Shown here one piece after another: positions 1 to 8,773 of a stretch of 64,000 nt of DNA (its first letter is position 1; each line of letters starts with the position of its first letter). Both the position numbers and the translations under genes were made by a program. Under the pieces are notes generated by a model, which was not told the origin of the DNA, ran no database searches, and saw only the letters and a program-made list of their open reading frames with translations. The stretch comes from Niallia nealsonii (GTDB taxonomy: Bacteria > Bacillota > Bacilli > Bacillales > Cytobacillaceae): NCBI RefSeq assembly GCF_002835805.1, contig NZ_PISE01000026.1, positions 20,388 through 84,387 on the forward strand, given 5' to 3'.

Positions 1-9
1 ACATGCTTT

Positions 10-16
10 CCTCCTT
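10..16 (-). promoter_or_regulatory. Ribosome binding site of a gene running off the left edge
   Basis: On the minus strand an AAGGAGG motif is followed after five bases by an ATG whose complement is positions 2-4. This is a textbook Bacillus start, so a minus-strand gene begins here and continues outside the window. Only its start codon is visible, so the product cannot be named. Positions 17-271 upstream of it hold no gene that I can see. Confidence 0.6.
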
Positions 17-271
17 GACGTAACTCTACCGATGCCTTTCAATAGCTTCTTTAAAAAGTGTGAGTTTCATAGAATAATAATTTTATGATAACATTATTTG
101 TGAATAGAAAAAAGAAATCCCACTTGATATTTAGGATTCCAGTAACTAGCATATGCATTAAATATGGTTGTTTTATAAAAAGTTTAATCGTTCAGATCAA
201 TGCTAAAATTATTTTTATTTTAAACCCATTTTTTTATTTTCCAATCAAAATCTACTGACTAACATAAACTA

Positions 272-1582
272 TTAAAGCATGGTTTTCCCAAAATCCAGCT
301 GTTCTTGCCTAATTCCCTCTGGTACAAGCATGCCTCCTGTTCCCCAAAAAACATGAGTCGATTGAGGCATGTTTTCGTAAAGTTTTTCTTTTTCCGTATA
401 TGACTTAATCGTTATTGGGCCATAAAAACCTGCGAGTGCAGATGGCTCTAAATATTCCTTTTCTGTTTCAAATAATAATGCCTGCAAACGAAACAATTCG
501 TTATCGGAAATCGTATAACAGCCGCTAATGAAACTGCCAATATGATCTGCAACAAATTCAGATGCTTTGCCTACCGCAAGGCCATCTGCTTCTGTCTGAT
601 TATCTAACTGAAGGTCTTGGACCGAAATATCCTTTATATTGGTATAAAGCCTTGTAAGCATAGCGGGAGAATGGGTTGGTTCCGCAAAAAAACAGTGCAC
701 ATTTTTTTGAAATACTTTTTTTAATCCATAAGCAATACCACCTGGAGCTCCGCCGACTCCACAAGGCAAATAGACGAATAATGGATGATTTTCATCGACA
801 AGAATTTGTTTTGCATGTAATTGCTCCTCTAAGCGATACGCCGCAGTTGCATACCCTTCAAATAAATGGGTGGAATTTTCGTCATCAATAAAATAGCAAA
901 AAGAATCCTTTTCTGCTTCCTTTCTCCCTTGTTCTACAGCAACACTATAATCTGCATCATGTTCAACGACCGTTGCGCCAATTTCTTTAAGCTTATCTTT
1001 TTTCCATGTTTTCGCATCTTTTGACATATGTACAATTACCTGAAAACCCAATTTTCTTCCAATGATGCCAATGCTTAAACCTAGATTCCCTGTAGAACCA
1101 ACAATGATGGTAAAATCCGCAAAAAAACTTTTTATAGAAGGAAATAGCAGTTTCCGATAAGATTCTTTTTGATCAATCAGCTTATTCTCTAACGCTAGTT
1201 TTTCCGCAAATTTCAGCACTTCATAAATGCCGCCTCTTGCTTTGACTGATCCTGATATAGGCAATTGATGATCTGATTTGACAAACCAATTGCCAAAAAA
1301 AATTTGATTTTCCTTCTTCTCCATCGCTTGCTTAAATAAAGGAATCTGTTGCAATGATGATTCAATCAAACCAAAATCAGAATGAGTTTCAGGGAACCAT
1401 TCAGCTATAACAGGGGCAAAGCGCTGTAATCTTTTTATTGCTTCTTCCATATTAACTTCCTTAATTGTAGCAACGGGAAGCTCGTTTTTCTTCTCATTTA
1501 TCCAGCAAACCTCTTGATATTTTGTTATGGAGCGCAATAAAGGATAATCTTGCAACAATTTTTTTAGCGATTTATTGGTCAT
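272..1582 (-). CDS. dsdA: D-serine ammonia-lyase (D-serine dehydratase)
   Basis: This PLP enzyme would deaminate D-serine to pyruvate and ammonia in the cytosol, allowing D-serine detoxification or use. The motif SGSVKARGG contains the Schiff-base lysine (about K114), and STGNLGLSIG is the glycine-rich phosphate loop of fold-type II PLP enzymes. The length of about 436 residues fits DsdA, which is longer than threonine dehydratases because of an N-terminal extension. I place the start at the second ATG (MTNKSL), because the ATG four codons upstream abuts the GGAAGG ribosome site. No dsdC-type regulator or transporter lies beside it; the next gene is divergent and unrelated. The family call is secure. 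Confidence 0.93.
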   Translation of the reverse strand: MTNKSLKKLLQDYPLLRSITKYQEVCWINEKKNELPVATIKEVNMEEAIKRLQRFAPVIAEWFPETHSDFGLIESSLQQIPLFKQAMEKKENQIFFGNWFVKSDHQLPISGSVKARGGIYEVLKFAEKLALENKLIDQKESYRKLLFPSIKSFFADFTIIVGSTGNLGLSIGIIGRKLGFQVIVHMSKDAKTWKKDKLKEIGATVVEHDADYSVAVEQGRKEAEKDSFCYFIDDENSTHLFEGYATAAYRLEEQLHAKQILVDENHPLFVYLPCGVGGAPGGIAYGLKKVFQKNVHCFFAEPTHSPAMLTRLYTNIKDISVQDLQLDNQTEADGLAVGKASEFVADHIGSFISGCYTISDNELFRLQALLFETEKEYLEPSALAGFYGPITIKSYTEKEKLYENMPQSTHVFWGTGGMLVPEGIRQEQLDFGKTML

Positions 1583-1708
1583 TCTTTTTCCCATCCTTCC
1601 GTCTTTTGCACATTCTTTTTACTATTCTTGAAACAGTTATTTCTTCCTCCTATTTAAGAAAAAATGGTAAACTTATCCTATTACATATAATAAAATAGGA
1701 GCCATATA

Positions 1709-2236
1709 ATGACTATATACTCACAAAGATTAATCACTACTTTTTATGAATTTACCTATCTTTTATACCAATCGAGAACAAAAGGTTTATATGTAGTCAG
1801 CCAAACGGCTAATCTTGATTATTTTGATCCTGATTTACAAAGTATGGTGAAATATGGATTGTCGTTGCTAGGTGAAGGTTTGGTAGAAAACACGATGAGA
1901 TTTCTGTTAAATTTGCGGAAAATAGATCTTTGCAGCAACCAAACCATTTCTAGTGAAACAGTAAAATTACTAACCATTTGTATAGAATCTTGCCTTTATC
2001 TGAGCAGAGGAGATTATGACGACTATCGTTTGTTTGTACATACTGTTATGAGATATGAAGGAAAAGAACTGGATTTTTCAATATCACAAATAATAGCCTC
2101 TCTTATAGAAGACGAAAATGCACAGAAAAACACAACGAGACAAGAATTTATGGCATATGTACAAAAATGGTCCGCTGCTTCCAATGATAAAGTATTGTCA
2201 AAAAAAGAAATAGATAAATTGTTGGAAGAAAAATAA
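1709..2236 (+). CDS. Conserved hypothetical protein, 175 aa
   Basis: I do not recognise this family. It starts at an ATG preceded by AGGAG at good spacing and is read divergently from dsdA. The protein is soluble, mostly helical in appearance and acidic toward the C-terminus, with no signal peptide or membrane segment. It contains CIESCLYLSRGDYDDYRLFVH in its middle (20 residues of it shown are not a known motif to me). It ends in a charged helix (SKKEIDKLLEEK). A tail-to-tail aminotransferase gene follows. Function unknown. Confidence 0.75.
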   Translation: MTIYSQRLITTFYEFTYLLYQSRTKGLYVVSQTANLDYFDPDLQSMVKYGLSLLGEGLVENTMRFLLNLRKIDLCSNQTISSETVKLLTICIESCLYLSRGDYDDYRLFVHTVMRYEGKELDFSISQIIASLIEDENAQKNTTRQEFMAYVQKWSAASNDKVLSKKEIDKLLEEK

Positions 2237-2282
2237 TAAACAGGCAAAATTAGAGCCTAAAATAGACAACTAGGCTCTAATT

Positions 2283-3764
2283 TTACCACAAATCAAACAA
2301 TGCCTTTGTATCACAAGAGAGTTTTCTTTTTCCATCATATTCATTGCGGTAATCGCAAAATGCATAATCTTTGCCCCATTCTTCATGAAAAAGGGTGATT
2401 TTTTTGATTCCATGAATAATAGTATATACCTCTTCATTGGACATAGTTGGATGAAGGGACAGGCGCACCCAGCCAGGTTTATGGGAAAAATCTCCTCCCA
2501 TTACTTCTTGGCTAATTGTTTTCGATTGTTCTTTTGTTATATGCAATAAATGATGTCCATATGGTCCCGCACAAGAGCAGCCTCCTCTTACTTGTATGCC
2601 AAAGCGATCGTTTAATAGCCGCACCATTAAGTCATAATGAACATTTTTGGCGATAAAAGAAATAACGCCAAGGCGATTTTTGTTGTGGGAATCGAGCACT
2701 TCTATTCCTTCTATTTTTTCTAATTCGGCAAGCGCAATCATTACCAGTTCTTTTTCTCTTGTCTCGATCTCTTGTATGCCCATATTTTCTTTTAATTTTA
2801 TCGATAATGCTGTTTTAATCGCTTGCAAAAATCCTGGTGTCCCGCCCTCTTCTCTTTCCTCGATGTCTTTTTTATAAAGAATATCGCCCCATTGATTAGT
2901 AAAATCAACGGTTCCTCCTCCTGGCAAATCAGGCACTTTTAATGTGAGCAAGTTTTTATTCATTAGTAAAACACCGCTTGTGCCAGGCCCTCCAAGAAAT
3001 TTATGCGGAGAAAAGTAGATGGCATCTAATTGTTCTCTTTTATTACTTGGATGCATATTGATTTCGACATAAGGCGCAGAAGCGGAAAAATCGATAAAAC
3101 ATAGGCCATTATGATGATGCATAATGCTTGCTAAACGATGATAATCTGTTTTTCTTCCTGTTACGTTAGAACAAGCAGTAAAAGCACCAATTTTTTGTTT
3201 CCTATCTTTATATTTTTCCAGGATTTCTTCTAGATAGTCATAATCCACATCTCCTGTTGAATCAGGGAGAATCATTTCTACATCTGCATTTGTTTCTACC
3301 CAAGAAAGATAATTGGAATGATGCTCCATATGTGTTACAAAAACAATGGGTCTTTCTAATTTATGCTGCTTTTTTGGCTGTTTTAGCCCAAGTATTCTCT
3401 GTAGCTTATTTACTGCTGCTGTCATACCAGAACCTGCAAACAAAAGTATATCGTTCTCATTTGCATGAACATGTGACTTTATAATCCCTTTTGCTTCTTC
3501 ATAAGCCTTTGTCATATAGGTTCCTGTAATATTTGATTCTGTATGAGTGTTTCCTACAAATGGACCTAACTCTTTTGTTAATTTTTCTTCAATACTTTTA
3601 TATAAACGACCGCTTGCAGTCCAATCAGCATAGAGAAGTTTTTGCTTGCCAAAGGCTGCGAATGTTTGATTATGCCCAATAATATTCTGTTTAAATCTCG
3701 AAAAATACGATTCTAAATCACTATTGAAAAAGTATGTGGATTCGCCAACTCTTGCTTTTATCAA
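2283..3764 (-). CDS. Class V aminotransferase (cysteine desulfurase-like fold)
   Basis: A PLP-dependent fold-type I enzyme of the aminotransferase class V/SufS-like group. Visible landmarks are FVTHMEHHSNYLSW (substrate/PLP histidine region), the SPHKFLGGPGTSGVLL segment with the PLP lysine, and RGGCSCAGPYGHH near the C-terminus, which places a cysteine pair where desulfurases carry their active-site cysteine loop. At about 493 residues it is longer than SufS or NifS (about 400), so it belongs to the longer subgroup found in Bacillus and many other bacteria, whose substrate is not known to me. The TTG at 3764 has an AAAGGGG site eight bases upstream; a GTG eight codons earlier lacks one. It is monocistronic and divergent from the recombinase-like gene. 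Confidence 0.85.
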   Translation of the reverse strand: MIKARVGESTYFFNSDLESYFSRFKQNIIGHNQTFAAFGKQKLLYADWTASGRLYKSIEEKLTKELGPFVGNTHTESNITGTYMTKAYEEAKGIIKSHVHANENDILLFAGSGMTAAVNKLQRILGLKQPKKQHKLERPIVFVTHMEHHSNYLSWVETNADVEMILPDSTGDVDYDYLEEILEKYKDRKQKIGAFTACSNVTGRKTDYHRLASIMHHHNGLCFIDFSASAPYVEINMHPSNKREQLDAIYFSPHKFLGGPGTSGVLLMNKNLLTLKVPDLPGGGTVDFTNQWGDILYKKDIEEREEGGTPGFLQAIKTALSIKLKENMGIQEIETREKELVMIALAELEKIEGIEVLDSHNKNRLGVISFIAKNVHYDLMVRLLNDRFGIQVRGGCSCAGPYGHHLLHITKEQSKTISQEVMGGDFSHKPGWVRLSLHPTMSNEEVYTIIHGIKKITLFHEEWGKDYAFCDYRNEYDGKRKLSCDTKALFDLW

Positions 3765-3871
3765 TCTGAAAGCCCCTTTCTCCCTCACTTAATAACCTAT
3801 GTTAAAATAAAAAAGAAGTTAATCAACACAAGCTAAAAATTCAAAAATTTTCTGTAAGGGAGCGAGGAAAA

Positions 3872-4840
3872 GTGAACTTATTATTTCCAGAGTATGTTCA
3901 ATCTTATATAGAAAACTTAATCGATTCGGGAAAATCAAAATTAACATTAAAACAGTATGAATCCGATATCAAAAAGTTTATCAACTGGCTGGAAAAAGAG
4001 AAAAAAAGCACTGATTTCGAAACATTTGCCGCTCTTCAAACAGAAGATATACGCGCTTATTTTCTTTATTTGAGAGAACAGGATTTATCCCAGGCAACTA
4101 TTCGCCGCTTGGCATCTGTATTAAGCCGCCTTATGAAATTTCATCAAGTAATAGCTGCTGAGGAAATTCATAAACTTTCAGAAGCGCTGCCTATGCGTTC
4201 TTTAACAGAAAATGATTTTATTAAAAAAGAGGAATACAATCGGTTGCTTGAATCTTTACAAACAAAAGAGATCGAACAAACAAAAAAGTCGGCCCGGAAC
4301 TATTTGCTAGATAGAAATATCGCCATTGTCCAACTGATCCGAACATATGGATTAACTCCTCAAGAAATACATAATCTAACCATGAAAAATATTAATTTTG
4401 CACAAAAGGAGCTGATCTTAGAAGGGAATGAAGCCTCTAGAAAATTTACACTTGAGGAAGATATTATAAAGAATATAAGAGCCTATTTCTTTTCTATTCC
4501 GTCATTATTTCGACCAAAATATCATACACTTGATCCTTTGTTTGTTGCTTTTAACAATATTTCCTACTCTTTTCAATATGATTATGATGTTCAGCGTCCC
4601 AAGGTTTTATCTGTTCGCGCTATTCAGGAAATGATTAAAGATGAAGTAAGAAAAATTCCTCTGAGAAAAATTTCTGCGGTAACATTAAGAAATACAGCCA
4701 TTTTGGATTATATAAAAGAAGAACATCGAGATGAGCAAATTATGAAGCGATTTGCCCTTACTAGTGAAGCAGCACTGCGGCGGTATAAACAGTTTATTGA
4801 AGCTGCTTTTTCTACAAAAGAAACAAATAAAGGAAAATAA
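3872..4840 (+). CDS. Tyrosine recombinase/integrase-fold protein with degenerate active site
   Basis: The N-terminal about 100 residues match the SAM-like core-binding domain of XerC/XerD (SKLTLKQYESDIKKFINWLE, later ATIRRLASVLSRL). The C-terminal half follows the catalytic domain, but key residues are changed: the GLRxxE motif reads GLTPQEI (first arginine is T162), the HxLRH motif reads VTLRN (both histidines lost, arginine kept), and the LGH segment reads FAL. The tyrosine (Y305, in RRYKQ) is present. By family knowledge this set should not support normal strand exchange, so I infer a DNA-binding or structural role. RBS GGGAGCGAGG precedes a GTG start. A 150-aa gene follows two bases downstream and is probably co-translated. 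Confidence 0.8.
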   Translation: MNLLFPEYVQSYIENLIDSGKSKLTLKQYESDIKKFINWLEKEKKSTDFETFAALQTEDIRAYFLYLREQDLSQATIRRLASVLSRLMKFHQVIAAEEIHKLSEALPMRSLTENDFIKKEEYNRLLESLQTKEIEQTKKSARNYLLDRNIAIVQLIRTYGLTPQEIHNLTMKNINFAQKELILEGNEASRKFTLEEDIIKNIRAYFFSIPSLFRPKYHTLDPLFVAFNNISYSFQYDYDVQRPKVLSVRAIQEMIKDEVRKIPLRKISAVTLRNTAILDYIKEEHRDEQIMKRFALTSEAALRRYKQFIEAAFSTKETNKGK

Positions 4841-4842
4841 TA

Positions 4843-5295
4843 ATGATTCATATAAAAGCAGATCCACATAACCATGTATACAAATTACTGCTTGCTGCTG
4901 CATTTCGTGTTTGTGATTCCTTTCAGCTAATCCTTAGAAGTGATATGGGTGCAACGTATAAAAAATATCAAACTATTATGAATGATTTAGAGCCTTCTTT
5001 CCTTATGAAGAAAAATCAAGCAGAATGGGCAAGCACAATGCTTTTCGGCGGAAAAAAGGTAGAGGTTTTTTATTATCAAACAGATAAAAACGCATTGGAA
5101 GCATTAACTAAATATAGCGATTCTTTATACGCTTGGGAACATCCAAAATTGCCGGAAGACTTGTCTTTTTTTCAAAAAGGGAAAGAGTGGCTTGTTACAA
5201 GCAGCCATGAACAATGGTGTACGATATCGCCAAACAATGAAAAAGAAAGGATAATGGTTACAAGTATTCCTGGTTTATTGTTTGAAATAGAATGA
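4843..5295 (+). CDS. Conserved hypothetical protein, 150 aa, coupled to recombinase-like gene
   Basis: The ATG lies two bases after the stop of the recombinase-like gene (TAATAATG context), with no separate strong ribosome site, which points to translational coupling. The protein is cytosolic in appearance: no signal peptide or membrane segment. It starts with a His/Asp-containing segment (MIHIKADPHNHVYKLLLAAA) and carries a central WASTMLFGGKKVEVFYYQ stretch. I do not recognise the family. The pairing suggests the two products act together, possibly as a DNA-associated complex, but that is inference only. Confidence 0.75.
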   Translation: MIHIKADPHNHVYKLLLAAAFRVCDSFQLILRSDMGATYKKYQTIMNDLEPSFLMKKNQAEWASTMLFGGKKVEVFYYQTDKNALEALTKYSDSLYAWEHPKLPEDLSFFQKGKEWLVTSSHEQWCTISPNNEKERIMVTSIPGLLFEIE

Positions 5296-5394
5296 AGTGA
5301 AATTTCTATCAGGCTTTTACGGGCAAATTTCTGCCTATCTAGATTTCCCGTTTTCTCTTCTCTCCCCTTAGCTGAGGGGGATACTGCGTGATAA
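5296..5394. repeat. Dispersed repeat family A, copy 1 (partial)
   Basis: This stretch shares blocks with 30008-30163 and 49756-49805: AGTGAAA..TTC..ATCAGG at its left, GGCTTTTA.GGGCA, CTAGATTTC.CGTTTTCTC in the middle, and GCGTGATAA at its right end. It lacks the AATCAGTGGGGGTTTT block of the other copies. It begins directly after the stop of the 150-aa gene and abuts a terminator. Confidence 0.6.
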
Positions 5395-5410
5395 GTCAAG
5401 CATAGAAAAA

Positions 5411-5446
5411 ACCAGTAATTCTTAAAAAAGAATTACTGGTTTTTTT
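5411..5446. terminator. Intrinsic terminator between convergent genes
   Basis: A 13-bp perfect stem (ACCAGTAATTCTT with its complement) with a short A-rich loop is followed by T6. The A-run on the other side gives a U-tract on the minus strand too, so it can serve both the 4843-5295 gene and spoIIP. Confidence 0.85.
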
Positions 5447-5450
5447 GAAA

Positions 5451-6596
5451 TTATTGCTCTGTTGCATTATTTTCCTCCCAATATACTTCGGAGAATACAT
5501 CTGCGAATGCTTCCATTGTTCTCTTTAATTCTGCTTGATTATTGTCTACTCCGCCAACTTCTAAAAGAATTGCTTTATTAGAAAAATCTTGATTATAAAT
5601 GCCATTTCCTTCTGTTTTTGCTTTACCAAGAATCCCTCTAGAAATGCCAGGATATTTTTCTTTTAGTTTATTATTCAGTTTTTTCGCAAACTCTGTGTTT
5701 TTTTCATAATTTTTATTTGCTTGACCAATAACAAATACTAGTCGGGCATAAGATTTTCCATTTATAGTTGTAGTGGTGGCTTGGCGTCTGCTTGAATCTC
5801 GATGGATATCAATTAAATACGTTAAATCATCATTGCTTACAACTGCCTCTTTTACAACTTCTTTAGACATGGTATAAGAAGAAGAATAGCTCCACTTGCG
5901 ATCTAGTAATTTTTGATTAAAGTTTGTTTTATCATGTTCCACGCCAATGCCTTCTTTTTGCAAAAGAGATGTCAGCTTGCTTCCAAGACTCACAACATTA
6001 ACTCGTGGATCTGCACTGATTGCATCATCAGGATTAGTAGCATTTTTTAATAATGGCAAATAGGATTCTATATTATGTGTTTGATAAATAAACACTTTTT
6101 TTGTTTTTGCGACTTGGATAGGTTTTGTATTTTCTTTTTCCTCTGTTTGCTCTTTTTCAATGCTTTCTTCATTTGCTTCTTTTGGATTTTTTAATATTTC
6201 CTCTGATGGTGTTGATTCATATGGCAAATTAGCAATCGTTGTCCCATTCTCTGCTACAATAATATCTGTATGATAAAAAGTAAGCAACGGAAGTTCCCGT
6301 CCTAATAAAGTTCTCGTATCATCTAATTTAATATTTGTTGCTACCTGGAAGAATAGCTTAGAAAAAGAAAGTCCGCTAGATGTAGTCTCTGGAAAAAAGT
6401 GATTTTCCGAACGGAAAATTTCATAATAAAGATTAGTAGAGTCTACATCTTTTAGAAAGTTACTGACGTAATTCGATGAAAGTTTCAATGAGAAAAAAGA
6501 AGTGGTAATCCCTGCAGTTAGGATAAAAACAAGGATGACTCCTAATATAGTAGAATTAATGGCTTGGAAATAATAGCGTATTTTAGTTGGATGCAT
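5451..6596 (-). CDS. spoIIP: Stage II sporulation protein P (SpoIIP) peptidoglycan hydrolase
   Basis: SpoIIP is the amidase/endopeptidase that works with SpoIID and SpoIIM to thin septal peptidoglycan during forespore engulfment. The protein has a cytoplasmic N-terminus, one membrane segment (about residues 18-38), an acidic linker rich in EESIEKEQTEEKE, and a C-terminal SpoIIP domain. The conserved FIYQTHNIESY (metal-binding His and Glu), DIHRDSSRR and ILLEVGGVDNN motifs are intact. Length 381 is normal. AAAGGAGA precedes the ATG. In B. subtilis spoIIP follows gpr; here its neighbours are unrelated, so this may be a relocated or additional paralog. Expression in the mother cell (sigma-E) is expected from family knowledge, not read from the sequence. 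Confidence 0.92.
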   Translation of the reverse strand: MHPTKIRYYFQAINSTILGVILVFILTAGITTSFFSLKLSSNYVSNFLKDVDSTNLYYEIFRSENHFFPETTSSGLSFSKLFFQVATNIKLDDTRTLLGRELPLLTFYHTDIIVAENGTTIANLPYESTPSEEILKNPKEANEESIEKEQTEEKENTKPIQVAKTKKVFIYQTHNIESYLPLLKNATNPDDAISADPRVNVVSLGSKLTSLLQKEGIGVEHDKTNFNQKLLDRKWSYSSSYTMSKEVVKEAVVSNDDLTYLIDIHRDSSRRQATTTTINGKSYARLVFVIGQANKNYEKNTEFAKKLNNKLKEKYPGISRGILGKAKTEGNGIYNQDFSNKAILLEVGGVDNNQAELKRTMEAFADVFSEVYWEENNATEQ

Positions 6597-6777
6597 AGGC
6601 CGTCTCCTTTCTACTAACAGATATATGCATTTACTAGGAGATTTAGAAGAAGAATATCAAATAGTAATTTAAGAGGATTTTAAAAGCGTATTTTTATATA
6701 TTTATGATATTTTGAATGCGTAAAATTTTAAAAAACTATAATAAAATCTTTGCTCTTATTCGTTTAAATAGTTTTTT

Positions 6778-7384
6778 TTATCTATTCTTTTTCTTTTTTT
6801 TAGCTAACTTTTTCTTTTTTCGTTTTTCCGCCAGCTTTGTATGTTTAATTGTTTTCTTTTCGATAAAATCCAGCTCTTTTTTTATTTTAAAGTAGCTTTG
6901 AAGACGTTTTGTTTCTAATTCCCTTGCTTGTATTTTCTCTTGAACAAAGCACCCAGGTTCATTTGTATGAGTGCAATTTCTTAAATATCTTTCCAATCGT
7001 CTAATATTAAAGTCTTCATTTAAGCTCATAGCAATAAATACAATATCCACATTTGCGGCAACAATTTGCTTATCTATTGTTGTTCCAGCCATTTTCCGCG
7101 AAAACTTTGACTTTCTTTCGAATACATGGTGAATAATTGCTTTATCTTCCCCTGGAATTTTTCCATAAGCACCCAATCACCTACTGCCGGAAAATCTGTA
7201 CGAGAAACTGTTGTATAAATAAAATTGTAGCAATCCATTCAAAAGCTCCACTTCTCATATGGTAGGAATGCTTGTGTTCTAACGTAATGCGTGCAGGAAC
7301 TCAGTTTTTAAATTTATTATTTTGTTTCAAATAATTATATTGTTTATTAAAAAATTCAATAAAACCTAGTTGTTTTAAATTCAA
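6778..7384 (-). pseudogene. Decayed RsgA (YloQ/YjeQ-type ribosome GTPase) paralog
   Basis: A ribosome site AGGAGG and TTG start (7384) open a reading frame (NLKQLGFIEFFNKQY) typical of RsgA. An in-frame TGA follows after about 27 codons, then PARITLEHKHSYHMRSG in the same frame, DFPAVGDWVLMEK in a second frame, and GEDKAIIHHVFERKSKFSRK in a third. After NIRRLERYL the text jumps to RNCTHTNEPGC, the zinc-binding C-terminal domain, so the whole GTPase domain (about 170 residues) is deleted. The surviving open part (6778-7176) ends in a Lys-rich tail. One nonsense codon, two frameshifts and a domain deletion make it a clear pseudogene; a functional rsgA should exist elsewhere in the genome. Confidence 0.88.
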
Positions 7385-7680
7385 TTATATTTCCTCCTAA
7401 AAATGCATAATAAAAAACCTTGCGTTCTGCCATTTAGCAGTCCACAAGATTTTTCCCACGTTTAAGAAGCATACATTGTTGCTAAAATGTACACTTTTGG
7501 CGTGTGAAATGGAACAAATTAAATAGCATTAATTTGTTTGCATATACATTTTCCATAACACATCACCTTTTATTTCTTTTAATATATATAAATAATCAGA
7601 AAATGAAAATTATTTAGATGCTTTCACGAAAAGTAAAAACTAAAATTAATTTGGTTGCGTAAAATTTATTGATCCTATAT
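7385..7680. other. Intergenic region, no gene recognised
   Basis: About 300 bases of AT-rich DNA between the RsgA remnant start and the terminator of the FabZ-like gene. I see stop codons in all frames, no convincing ribosome site apart from that of the remnant, and no repeat shared with other gaps. Confidence 0.5.
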
Positions 7681-7718
7681 AAAAAAGATAACCAGACTAT
7701 TTTCTGGCTATCTTTTTT
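7681..7718 (-). terminator. Terminator of the plsC-like/fabZ-like operon
   Basis: A long stem (AAAAAAGATAACCAGA pairing with TCTGGCTATCTTTTTT, one G-U pair) with a five-base loop lies just past the stop codon at 7724 and ends in U6 on the minus strand. Confidence 0.85.
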
Positions 7719-7723
7719 AACCA

Positions 7724-8143
7724 TTATTTAAAAGAAAACAGAAATTCTGCTTCCCCAATTAATTCCCCGCGAACAGTTGCTCTTCCTGTGGCTTTGGCAA
7801 TTGTTTTTTTTACTTTGGAGACAAATACCTCCACACAAAGTTCATCTCCTGGGAACACTTGTTTACGGATACGGCAATTATGAATGCGAGCTAAAAGTGC
7901 TTGTTTATTATCATGTTTTTCATCACTGTGAATGGCAACCGCTGTTACTTGAGCTATCGCTTCGACAATTAGCACACCTGGCATAAGGGGACTATTTGGA
8001 TTTTGGCCAAATGCAAAGGTATCTTCTTTGCTGATTTGTTTGACGCCAACCGCCATTTTCCCTTCTTTCAGCTCTAAAATCTCATCGACTAAAGGCAATG
8101 GATACCGGCTTAGTATCTCTTTCACTTTAGGGAGATTCATCAT
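7724..8143 (-). CDS. FabZ-like hotdog protein lacking the catalytic histidine
   Basis: The 139-residue length and the segments SRYPLPLVDEI, PLMPGVLIVEAIAQ and FPGDEL place this in the FabZ (3-hydroxyacyl-ACP dehydratase) hotdog family. FabZ needs a histidine in GHFPxxPxMPG; here the segment reads FGQNPNSPLMPG, so position 47 is Gln. The first-motif PHR is SR. The catalytic glutamate (E61) is kept. This is therefore a paralog, unlikely to be the housekeeping dehydratase, and could bind acyl chains, act as a thioesterase-like protein or be inactive. Its start overlaps the stop of the plsC-like gene by four bases, indicating coupled translation. Confidence 0.82.
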   Translation of the reverse strand: MMNLPKVKEILSRYPLPLVDEILELKEGKMAVGVKQISKEDTFAFGQNPNSPLMPGVLIVEAIAQVTAVAIHSDEKHDNKQALLARIHNCRIRKQVFPGDELCVEVFVSKVKKTIAKATGRATVRGELIGEAEFLFSFK

Positions 8144-8751
8144 TTTTTTGATCCTTTATTCGGCTTAATCTCTTCTTGTAAAGCCGCCATTACATCACTT
8201 AATTCTTTTGTTACATCCACGACATCTTTTTTCGCGCCGTCACTTGTTTTTAAATAAATAGGATCGCCGAAAATAACCGTAATTTTTTTGCCGCTTAATA
8301 ATCCTTTTAAATCCGTTGGACCGCTAAATGCAGCAGGTATAATTGGACACTTTGCTAAATTTGCAATCGTTGCTGCTCCTCTTTTTAGCGGTACATCTTC
8401 TGACGTTCTTGTTCCGCTTGGAAAAATCCCCACGATCTTGCCATCCTTTATTAGTTTAACTGGCGTTTTAATGCTGCTTGGTCCTGGATTTGCACGATCG
8501 ACAGGAAAAGCATTAATGCTATTAAAAAATTTTGCTGTTTTCGGTGTATCAAACAGCTCTTTTTTCGCCATAAAGTGAATATGCTTTGGCAACATAGCCG
8601 TTCCAAGTGCAACAACATCAACCCAGCCAATATGAGAACACGCCACGACATAGCCTTGTCCCTCTTCTGGGAGTTTGTCTTTATTAATCACCTTTGTACG
8701 TCCAAATAATCTTAACACGACATTGGCAAAGTTTGCTGTAAAGGTATACAT
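8140..8751 (-). CDS. 1-acyl-glycerol-3-phosphate acyltransferase family protein (PlsC-like)
   Basis: PlsC-type enzymes transfer an acyl group to lysophosphatidic acid at the membrane. The HX4D motif is intact (SHIGWVD, H40 and D45), followed by FPVDRANPGP, the FPSGTRTSED block (a variant of FPEGTRS) and IIPAAFSGP. The 203-residue length is typical. It is the first gene of a two-gene operon with the FabZ-like protein (four-base overlap). AAAGGAG lies upstream of the ATG and a Fur-like inverted repeat lies about 25 bases further up, so iron-responsive expression is possible. The substrate cannot be told from sequence; PlsC paralogs can act in lipid remodelling or specialised lipid synthesis. 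Confidence 0.88.
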   Translation of the reverse strand: MYTFTANFANVVLRLFGRTKVINKDKLPEEGQGYVVACSHIGWVDVVALGTAMLPKHIHFMAKKELFDTPKTAKFFNSINAFPVDRANPGPSSIKTPVKLIKDGKIVGIFPSGTRTSEDVPLKRGAATIANLAKCPIIPAAFSGPTDLKGLLSGKKITVIFGDPIYLKTSDGAKKDVVDVTKELSDVMAALQEEIKPNKGSKK

Positions 8752-8773
8752 GGATAAAACTCCTTTATATGTA

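Noticed and set aside
676..891. Plus-strand frame inside dsdA
   Set aside because: Antisense to a well-conserved enzyme, no ribosome site.
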